Shown here in pieces: positions 10,222 through 17,491 of a stretch of 64,000 nt of DNA. The notes beneath the pieces are model-generated. The model was not told where the DNA came from. It searched no databases and saw only the letters and a list, made by a program, of their open reading frames with translations. Each line of letters opens with the position of its first letter. The first letter of the stretch is position 1. A program made the translations under genes and the position numbers. Origin of the DNA: Lentisphaerota bacterium (GTDB taxonomy: Bacteria > Verrucomicrobiota > Lentisphaeria > Victivallales > Victivallaceae); assembly GCA_015061615.1 (NCBI GenBank), contig SUWE01000007.1, positions 1 to 64,000 on the forward strand. The letters are read 5' to 3'.

Positions 10222-10406
10222 ATTACCCCGCACTCCAAACGTTCTTCAGGAGATGGGGCAACCACCACGACCATTCCCGGAGCCACACTTTTTACTCCGT
10301 CGCGCCTGATCTGCTCAAATTGCGACTTGAAGCGCAGTTTGTCTTGCTTGTTCAGGCGCAGGCGTTTGTGCTTGCTGTTTTCAGGAGCGGTCTGTGCGGT
10401 CGACAC
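9993..10406 (-). CDS. rnpA: ribonuclease P protein component
   Basis: Located between rpmH and yidD; KQDKLRFKSQFEQIRRDGVKSVAPGMVVVV, VRNRARRLMWESFR. Confidence 0.92.
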   Translation of the reverse strand: MSTAQTAPENSKHKRLRLNKQDKLRFKSQFEQIRRDGVKSVAPGMVVVVAPSPEERLECGVICSKKYSLLSVVRNRARRLMWESFRILKPDLSPCRILLIPRHRMKKYNRQQTTAELTEILIKQQILAASGDIHSLP

Positions 10407-10418
10407 GTTGCACCCTGA

Positions 10419-10553
10419 TTATGCAGTCAGGCGGGCGCGGCCTTTCTGACGGCGGCGTCTGATCACATTGCGGCCGCCGGGGGTGGCCATACGGGCAAAG
10501 AAACCGATCCGGCGTTTACGACGGCGGTTTGAGGGCTGAAAAGTTCTTTTCAT
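10419..10553 (-). CDS. rpmH: 50S ribosomal protein L34 (not in the ORF track)
   Basis: Translated by hand: [44 protein letters not shown]. Confidence 0.97.
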   Translation of the reverse strand: MKRTFQPSNRRRKRRIGFFARMATPGGRNVIRRRRQKGRARLTA

Positions 10554-10624
10554 TTTCGTTTCATCCTGTTTTTAAGTTTAGTTATATACCATAAATATTG
10601 TGCCGCAGTTTTTCTTCTGCGGAC

Positions 10625-10630
10625 ATTATA
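10625..10630 (-). promoter_or_regulatory. putative extended -10 (TGgTATAAT) upstream of rpmH
   Basis: Minus strand ttgtggTATAATgtcc; no good -35 at 17 bp. Confidence 0.4.
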
Positions 10631-10798
10631 CCACAACTTGAAATTGTCAGTTTGTTAAAATAACCCCATTTTACTGTTTTTTCAAGCATTTTTTTATAAA
10701 AAACGTTGTTTTTCATTCTGCAATCGGCTTATCAGGGGGATTTTGTGTTGACAACAATCCTTTTTATGGAGAGACAATTTTTTCAGGAAACTTTTATT

Positions 10799-10906
10799 AT
10801 GGATTACATTGAATTGAAACAAATGCTGGATGATATCATCGCAAAACTCGATGAACTGCTCGAACTTGTCAGCAATTCATCCGGCAGCAGGGAGAGCTTT
10901 TTATGA
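10799..10906 (+). CDS. 35-aa leucine-rich, coiled-coil-like protein, first gene of the tail-like cassette
   Basis: MDYIELKQMLDDIIAKLDELLELVSNSSGSRESFL; ATGA overlap with next gene. Confidence 0.6.
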   Translation: MDYIELKQMLDDIIAKLDELLELVSNSSGSRESFL

Positions 10907-11739
10907 ACATTGAACGCTCTGTCGGTGAGAAACTCAAACTCGACTGTTACGGCAAATGTGAAAGCGCCCGCATCTGCTACGTCGCCAGCGGAATTGCCGC
11001 AGATGAAATCGACTCCGCAGTCGTTACCGTCTTTGAAAGCGCCCCGGAATCGTGGGAAGATATTCCCAAACACAGTGCGGAAATACTCCACTCACCCGGC
11101 GGCGGCATGCTTGAGATCGCTGTCAATTACCGTGAAGAAAATTCCTCATCTTCTTCCCGCAAAAGCAGCAGTAAATCCAACGGCGACCGCGAATGGCGTG
11201 TCGATGTCCACGCCCGGCAGAAGCAAATGCGTCATGCCCGCGCGCTTGCCGGAGCATTTGCCGTCAACGGCGTCACCGTTCCGAATCCGGGAACGCTTGT
11301 CAACTGGAACGGCAGAAGCGGCATCGGTTCATCCTCGACCCCGGTGACGGCTTATGAGCCGGAAATGATACTTTCCTGCATTGCCACTTTCCGCAAGAGC
11401 AAGACTCAGTCAAACTCTTATCTGCGGCAGATATCCAATCTGGTCGGCAAGGTCAACAGCGAGCGTTTCCAGCAGTGGGCGGCAGGTGAGCTGCTTTTTC
11501 TCGGATTGTCATGCGGACCGGTCTTCAAGGGCAAAAACGGTGAGTCGCTTTGTGATCTTACGTTCCGTTTCAGTGTCCGCTGCAACGGGACCCGGACTCT
11601 TGACGGCTTTTCCACTGAAGTTGACGGCTGGGATCATCTCTGGGGTATCTATTCTGTGCGCAATGGTGTGAATATCCTTGACAATGCCTATATCAGCCGC
11701 CTTTACGACCGCGCACCGTTTTCGGTGCTTGACCTTTGA
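10903..11739 (+). CDS. hypothetical structural-type protein of the tail-like cassette
   Basis: 278-aa ORF, translationally coupled; no recognised family. Confidence 0.75.
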   Translation: MNIERSVGEKLKLDCYGKCESARICYVASGIAADEIDSAVVTVFESAPESWEDIPKHSAEILHSPGGGMLEIAVNYREENSSSSSRKSSSKSNGDREWRVDVHARQKQMRHARALAGAFAVNGVTVPNPGTLVNWNGRSGIGSSSTPVTAYEPEMILSCIATFRKSKTQSNSYLRQISNLVGKVNSERFQQWAAGELLFLGLSCGPVFKGKNGESLCDLTFRFSVRCNGTRTLDGFSTEVDGWDHLWGIYSVRNGVNILDNAYISRLYDRAPFSVLDL

Positions 11740-11756
11740 TATGAAAGGGAATTGTT

Positions 11757-12650
11757 ATGTTTTTTCAGGATGTTTCCCCCGGTGATCCGCGGCTGCCGGA
11801 GTCGGCGGAGCGTTATAATGCTGTCAACCGTCTGCTGAACAGTTGCGGCGATCACCACTCTTTTGCAGGTGAGGGGTCTTTCAATGGGAATATCATCATT
11901 GATTTCTGCAACATTTCAGACAGAGAGATACTGCCGTTTACTCCGGTTTCTCTGTATGGTGCTATGGATAAAGAGTCTTTGACAATGCTCCGGGAACGTT
12001 TTTCAGGCGGCAGTTACACCGCTGTCAGGCCTGCGGAAAACGGCAGCACCCTCTGGGGCATATCGCTTGATAAAGTTCCGCCTTCAGAGTCCGGCAGAGC
12101 CGTCATTTCAGGAGTCGTGCCGGCATGGTTCACCGGCAGCGGCAATTTCGTCACTCCGGAACTTGCCGGTCTTATTGCCGGAGATTCCGGAGCGGGGCAG
12201 GTCATCGCGCACCCGGTAAATTATTCCGGCACAGTCAAAGATGATTCCTTCCCCGGAATAATTCTGCTCGGCGGCAATTCTGCTGACTCTGAGCGTTATG
12301 ACGGAACTTTCAAACTTCTGCCGGTTTCGGCAACTCAGCTCAAACTTATTTCCGGCAGTGTGCCGGAGCAGACGGATTTTGCCGGCGGCAGTGATGTGCC
12401 GGGATTTTCAAAAATCCCGCAGATGATGCTGGAGCTTGCTCCTGATATCCGTCACCGGATATACATTTATTTTGATTACGATAAAGCCGGTAAAGAGTAT
12501 TCTGTTCATCTGGGTACGGAAATTCCGGATGGTATCGTTCTTTACGAGTATCTCGGTGAATTTTTCAACGGCAGTGTTGTTCAATCCTACAAAAAGAACA
12601 GCTATCTGCGTTTCGGTGATATCTGGTATCTGACTCCGGAGGGGGAGTGA
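11757..12650 (+). CDS. hypothetical protein of the tail-like cassette
   Basis: 297-aa ORF; stop overlaps the next start. Confidence 0.75.
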   Translation: MFFQDVSPGDPRLPESAERYNAVNRLLNSCGDHHSFAGEGSFNGNIIIDFCNISDREILPFTPVSLYGAMDKESLTMLRERFSGGSYTAVRPAENGSTLWGISLDKVPPSESGRAVISGVVPAWFTGSGNFVTPELAGLIAGDSGAGQVIAHPVNYSGTVKDDSFPGIILLGGNSADSERYDGTFKLLPVSATQLKLISGSVPEQTDFAGGSDVPGFSKIPQMMLELAPDIRHRIYIYFDYDKAGKEYSVHLGTEIPDGIVLYEYLGEFFNGSVVQSYKKNSYLRFGDIWYLTPEGE

Positions 12651-13666
12651 TGAACTGGATAGCTGAAAATTTTACTTCAACAGCAAAGGCATGGAACACT
12701 TTGTGCGATGCCGTTGAAGAACGTGCGGAGGTGTATCAAATAGATCTTGAAAGTTCTGGTATCACCATTCCCCGGCATAAGGAGGCTCCTGCCAAATGGG
12801 ATTTTGACTTTATCCGTATGCGCGAAGTGATCTTCCGGATATTTCAGGTATCTTATCTGCCGCTGTGGTTCAATACATGGCAAAAGGCAGATACCGACTA
12901 CCGGGGGGCATGGGATGATTTTGTACTCAACAGTGAGGTTTTCAACAAACTCGGCATTGACAGTCACGCATTTTTCCGGGTCAGTCCCGGTGCGGTCACT
13001 CCCCGGCACACGGTCAGTCAGTTTATCTTCAATGCGGCAAAAATCATCAATGATGCCTGCATCTATCCGGCGCCGGGGTATTCCAACACACCGGAATACT
13101 CCGGATTCATGCTTGATGCCGACCTTTACATTGAAGGTTTTGATCCGGTGTATCACGCTTCAGGTAAACAGAGTACCACAGGAGCATTGAGTTACAACTC
13201 ATCTCTGCCGGGTTATGATCTTGTATCCTGCACAAGCCATTTTCTTGCCGAACACAATCACCCTCACGGCAGGTCGCGGGCACTCAATCAATGCTGGATA
13301 TATCACAACCCCGGCGGGATCGTCAACGGCGGCAGAGCTGCTCTTGATTATGCTTCGCCGGTACTTGAAGGCAGCTGCCGTTTGCGCAGTATTGATGCTC
13401 AAGTCAGCCATACCGATTTTGATGACCCCGGTAAAAATGTTGTAAAAAAAATCTCTTTTGACCACACCGTCAACTTTGAAGATAACAGGGCAACGTCAAA
13501 TATCGACTTATCCGGTTTTCAGGATATCGTGGACAAAATCTGGAATATTGAGGTTGAAGATCACGTTTATCGAATCAATCTGGAAAATTTTATTCCGGAA
13601 ATTCTTCTGACCGAAGATAATTTTCCGGATTATCCCGGCAAATACAAATATATAACAAGGTTATGA
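12647..13666 (+). CDS. hypothetical protein of the tail-like cassette
   Basis: 339-aa ORF, coupled at both ends (start 12647 GTG or 12650 ATG). Confidence 0.75.
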   Translation: MMNWIAENFTSTAKAWNTLCDAVEERAEVYQIDLESSGITIPRHKEAPAKWDFDFIRMREVIFRIFQVSYLPLWFNTWQKADTDYRGAWDDFVLNSEVFNKLGIDSHAFFRVSPGAVTPRHTVSQFIFNAAKIINDACIYPAPGYSNTPEYSGFMLDADLYIEGFDPVYHASGKQSTTGALSYNSSLPGYDLVSCTSHFLAEHNHPHGRSRALNQCWIYHNPGGIVNGGRAALDYASPVLEGSCRLRSIDAQVSHTDFDDPGKNVVKKISFDHTVNFEDNRATSNIDLSGFQDIVDKIWNIEVEDHVYRINLENFIPEILLTEDNFPDYPGKYKYITRL

Positions 13667-14349
13667 TCATGCAAAAAATACGTTCAATTTTGAAAATTAC
13701 CAACTCCGGCGCGGCTCTCAGCGATATTTACGGTTCCACCGCCGGTATCGGATTGGAACTTATGCTCGGCACCGGGTGTCTGCTGGAGTTTGAACTGCAT
13801 CAGGAATCTTCCGGCACAATGGCAGAACTCCCTGATTTCCCCGCAGAACAGCTTGCTCCTGCGGCGTGTTACTGCGCTCTGGATTTTTCCTGCGGCAACA
13901 GCGACGATCCGCCGCTGCTGATCTTTACAGGGGTGACGCTCAAAACCGACTCTGCCGGACATACGGTATTTACTGTTCCGGTAAACAACAGTGCGGTCGC
14001 GCGCATCGTTTCGGCACTCAAAGAGCGCTCATCGGCGGAACTTTTCTGTGAACTCGGCGGCTATGACGGTGAAGGCAATTCCCTTTTTGCCTGGCAGTTC
14101 AAAATCATTATGCGCAGCAGAGTCTACCTCGGCGGCGCTGACGGGACAGAGACTCCCGCCCCGGATCCGGCATACTACACTGCCGTGCAGATAGATGCCA
14201 TGTTCGCAGCTCTTAACGGAACTGCTCCCGGCGGGGATATTCCCGTAAAAGATGAAGGCAACTATTTTTCTGCAACCACCGTTGAAACGGTCTTGCAGGA
14301 GATCGGCAGTGAACTTGACGGTGTTCAGCAAATTCTGGAGGGTATCTGA
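13663..14349 (+). CDS. hypothetical baseplate/tail-appendage-like protein
   Basis: 228 aa; ends AVQIDAMFAALNG...NYFSATTVETVLQEIGSELDGVQQILEGI, a pattern common in phage appendage proteins; family inferred. Confidence 0.6.
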   Translation: MIMQKIRSILKITNSGAALSDIYGSTAGIGLELMLGTGCLLEFELHQESSGTMAELPDFPAEQLAPAACYCALDFSCGNSDDPPLLIFTGVTLKTDSAGHTVFTVPVNNSAVARIVSALKERSSAELFCELGGYDGEGNSLFAWQFKIIMRSRVYLGGADGTETPAPDPAYYTAVQIDAMFAALNGTAPGGDIPVKDEGNYFSATTVETVLQEIGSELDGVQQILEGI

Positions 14350-14351
14350 CC

Positions 14352-16715
14352 ATGAGTATTTCTTCCGAACTCAGCCGTATCAAAGCGGCAAAAGAGTCTT
14401 TGAAACTTGCTATCAATGCCAGAGGCGGCACATTGGGCAATGAGCTTATTGATGAATACGCATCTGCCGTTTCCGCATTGCCTTCCGGCGGCGATATCGA
14501 CCTGACAGGAGTTACTGTCACAGCGGATAAACTCCTTGAAGGCATCGTTGCCGTGGATGTTACAGGCAGTAAGATTACAGGCACTATACAGACCGTGACA
14601 GCGGCTGTCAGCGGTGATAATGTCGTTGTCCCTGCCGGATTTCACGCTGAAGCAAAGAGTTTCCCGGTTTCCGGCGGAGCAGATGTTTCCGGTGTTACCG
14701 TTACGGCATCTGATATGCTCAAAGGCAAAATTGCTGTCGGTTCCGACGGTCAGCAGATCGTCGGCAGTATCGAAACTGTAACCGCAAGCAAAAGCGGCGA
14801 TACGGTTACTGTTCCTGCCGGATTTCATGCAGAAGAACAGACTTTTGATATCGGCGGTGCTGAAATCGACCTTGACTTTGTGACAGCAGGTGCCAACGAT
14901 ATTCTTTCCGGCAAAATCGGTGCGGATAAAGAGGGCAACCCGGTTACAGGAACAATTCAGACCGTATCGTTGCAGGTTTCTGGAAATACCGTGACCATCC
15001 CCGCCGGATTTTCCGGCGGCGAAACCGTTGTTATTCCGGAAATTACCATCACCAATGACGGAGAAAAAATCATTGTTCCTGTTGGTTACAACAAAACTGC
15101 TCAGGAGTTTGAAATCAACTCCGTGACCGTCGGTTCAATGGATTTTTACAAGTGTGCCAGCGTGGACACCTCCGCAAAAACATGGACTGGCTATAAAGCC
15201 GTATTGAGTTCAGGCATATACTCTTTTGAGAAAACTCCCACTGCCGGATTGAGCTGTAATACGGTTGTTCCGGTACCGGGAAAAATCTATACCGCTGACG
15301 CTCTTGCGGTGATCGAGTATCTTTTTGAGGGATTTCCGGCTGTATCCATCACTGTTCCGCTTTCAGGGGATTACTCCGGAACGGTCAACGGCAACAGCAT
15401 AGATGTCACTTCAGGTGCAAACGGTAATCTCTCATGGGGAACTTTTGGTGATAGACTTTCTGATACAGCCGGTGAATTTCCGCTTGTATTTGACGGCGAA
15501 TCTTATCTTGACCTCAATGGTGTTACCACTGATGCGCTCGTCGGTGATTTCACACTCTGCATCGGTACATGCCTTATCAATCCTGAAAAACGGCAGGGAA
15601 TCCTTTCCACTACTGAAGGCTGTCACATTGCCATTGATTATTACAACGGCAAATACAACCTCTGGGTCGGAAGCGGCGACTACTGGGATATTCAAGCAGA
15701 TTATAATGACGGCATGGGAACTTACGGCGGCGGTTCCATTCCCTTCAAAAATGCGATGCCTGTTCATCTTGTAATTACCCGCAAAGGCAAGGTGTGGAAA
15801 CTTTTTGTTGACGGTGTACTTTCGGTTACAGCCGAAAGAGAAATCGCCATCCAAGCCGGTAAAACATTGCGGCTGGGAATGATTACTCCGCCGTACAGTG
15901 AGGAAAGTTTCAAAGCCGTCGGCAGAATGCAGAAGTTTGCAATTTATCCCGAAGCCGTTGATGATAATCTTGTCCACTCATTGAGGGATATCAAGTCGTA
16001 TCTCAATGGCGGACCTTATGATATTTACGATGCCGGAACAGAGGTGTTCTGGGATTCAAACGGCGAAGCGAATAACTGGTATTCTACAACAAAAACACAT
16101 GACGGCTGGGCGCTTGCCGGAATCTATGAGGGTATTAATGCCGACGGAACACCCATACGCGGACCGATGCTTGTTTCCGAAGACCCTTACAGCTGTATCA
16201 TGAACAGATCAGGCACTGCTGTCAGTTTTGAATACTATGGTAAAACTTATTACTGTTCATTACACAGTACGTGGAACACCGTGTACAACGATCACGGGCA
16301 GATTTGGCTTGATACTTTTGTAAATATTTCAACCGGCGCAGGTAAAGTTGAAGCGGCAACCGAACTGCTTGACCGTCACTTCGGCAGATATGCCGGTCCC
16401 GATCTTTCGGACTGTAATCTCTATGTCACAAGAGCGGGCATGGATGGTGTGAATGGAAAATGGGTGTTAAATACCACATTCGGCGAAAATCAGGGACAAT
16501 ATAAAAAAGGCACATTCCATATCGGCATCCGCGAATACGGCGGCTATTATTACATGTACGACATAACCGACCCCGATACGCCGCTTTATGGCGCATGTGT
16601 CTGGGACGATGCCAAAGGGGAGTATGTTCCCACTGCCGACGTTACCGGACCGTGGATTACGATGATGGCGCCGAACCCGCCGCCCAAAGTTATTATAGGA
16701 GAAGATGGAATATGA
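14352..16715 (+). CDS. tail-fibre-like protein with repeated A-(D/N)-x-L-x-G-K/I...GT-I-x-TV modules and a LamG/ConA-like domain
   Basis: N-terminus SRIKAAKESLKLAINARGGTLGNELIDEYASAVSAL and repeats such as ANDILSGKIGADKEGNPVTGTIQTV resemble phage tail fibres; LamG-like LVFDGESYLDLNGVTTDALVGDFTLCIGTCL... Confidence 0.7.
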   Translation: MSISSELSRIKAAKESLKLAINARGGTLGNELIDEYASAVSALPSGGDIDLTGVTVTADKLLEGIVAVDVTGSKITGTIQTVTAAVSGDNVVVPAGFHAEAKSFPVSGGADVSGVTVTASDMLKGKIAVGSDGQQIVGSIETVTASKSGDTVTVPAGFHAEEQTFDIGGAEIDLDFVTAGANDILSGKIGADKEGNPVTGTIQTVSLQVSGNTVTIPAGFSGGETVVIPEITITNDGEKIIVPVGYNKTAQEFEINSVTVGSMDFYKCASVDTSAKTWTGYKAVLSSGIYSFEKTPTAGLSCNTVVPVPGKIYTADALAVIEYLFEGFPAVSITVPLSGDYSGTVNGNSIDVTSGANGNLSWGTFGDRLSDTAGEFPLVFDGESYLDLNGVTTDALVGDFTLCIGTCLINPEKRQGILSTTEGCHIAIDYYNGKYNLWVGSGDYWDIQADYNDGMGTYGGGSIPFKNAMPVHLVITRKGKVWKLFVDGVLSVTAEREIAIQAGKTLRLGMITPPYSEESFKAVGRMQKFAIYPEAVDDNLVHSLRDIKSYLNGGPYDIYDAGTEVFWDSNGEANNWYSTTKTHDGWALAGIYEGINADGTPIRGPMLVSEDPYSCIMNRSGTAVSFEYYGKTYYCSLHSTWNTVYNDHGQIWLDTFVNISTGAGKVEAATELLDRHFGRYAGPDLSDCNLYVTRAGMDGVNGKWVLNTTFGENQGQYKKGTFHIGIREYGGYYYMYDITDPDTPLYGACVWDDAKGEYVPTADVTGPWITMMAPNPPPKVIIGEDGI

Positions 16716-17113
16716 TTACTGTTGAAGATGTGAAGAAAATGCGTGCTGAAGCTGAGCGCCTTCAGCTTTCCGGCAGGGAACTGCTTAATAACACCGAACT
16801 GGTCATGAGCGAATGCAACGGAACCGGAGCTGAGTGGATGGGGTGCGTTTGCGGTGTTATCGACACTTTCAACCCGGCTTTCACTCTGCCGTCATGGATC
16901 CACGATTTGAGATATTTCACCGGCGGCAGTGATGCTCAGAGAAAAACCGCCGATGATGAGTGGCTGGATAACGCTCTTATCTGCGTGAATGACCGTTACG
17001 GCTGGTACAATCCCTACCGGTATATTGAGCGCTCCAAAGCGCGCAGATTCTATCTTGCTCTGCGTGCGGCGGGGAATCTTGCGTGGAACAGCCAACTTGC
17101 GGAGGATGTATGA
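16712..17113 (+). CDS. small protein with PSWIHDLRYFTGGSDAQRKTADDEWL motif
   Basis: 133 aa from ATG 16712; IHDxxY..GG....R..AD motif recalls small phage/phospholipase-A2-like or DUF1353-like proteins; weak. Confidence 0.6.
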   Translation: MITVEDVKKMRAEAERLQLSGRELLNNTELVMSECNGTGAEWMGCVCGVIDTFNPAFTLPSWIHDLRYFTGGSDAQRKTADDEWLDNALICVNDRYGWYNPYRYIERSKARRFYLALRAAGNLAWNSQLAEDV

Positions 17114-17316
17114 CAACTTATGAGTGGCTCGGCTTGATCGTGGTACTTATCGGCGGCTTTTGGAAGTTGAGCAGTAAACTTACTAAAATCGAGGTCGCCT
17201 TGTCCGGCAAAGTCGGTTTTGAAGATTGTTCTGAGCGGCAGGGCAGGTGTACCTGTCACAAAAAAGTCGAAACAATGGAAAAACTGATGGAAAAACTCCA
17301 TCCGCACCAGCGGTAA
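17110..17316 (+). CDS. small single-TM protein, holin/XhlA-like by position and topology
   Basis: MTTYEWLGLIVVLIGGFWKLSSKLTKIEVALSGKVGF...; ATGA overlap with previous gene. Confidence 0.55.
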   Translation: MTTYEWLGLIVVLIGGFWKLSSKLTKIEVALSGKVGFEDCSERQGRCTCHKKVETMEKLMEKLHPHQR

Positions 17317-17324
17317 AATGATCG

Positions 17325-17367
17325 GGGGCTGTTGCAATAAATTTATTGCGCTCAGCCCCTGTTTTTT
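17325..17367 (+). terminator. strong intrinsic terminator closing the tail-like cassette
   Basis: ggggctg-ttgcaataaatttattgcgct-cagcccc then tgtttttt; palindromic interior gcaataaatttattgc. Confidence 0.85.
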
Positions 17368-17404
17368 GCATTTGCGCCGCCATACATGGCGGAACGAGCG
17401 TTAT

Positions 17405-17478
17405 GTACGGATGGGTACGGATATGAACGGATGAGTACGGAGCCGATAAACGGCAGGTATCCATACTCATCCGTATTA
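17405..17478. repeat. degenerate array of the 10-mer gtacggatga (4 units) ending in an inverted unit (14-nt arms, 13/14)
   Basis: gtacggatgg gtacggatat gaacggatga gtacggagcc ... ccatactcatccgt; inner gccg-ataaa-cggc. Confidence 0.75.
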
Positions 17479-17491
17479 ACGCCCTTTCTGT

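Noticed and set aside
10554-10798. oriC next to rpmH
   Set aside because: No dnaA/dnaN/gyrB nearby and no cluster of TTATCCACA boxes in the gap.
10799-17316. Complete prophage
   Set aside because: No integrase, repressor, terminase, portal, capsid or tape measure seen, and no att-like direct repeats found at the edges.
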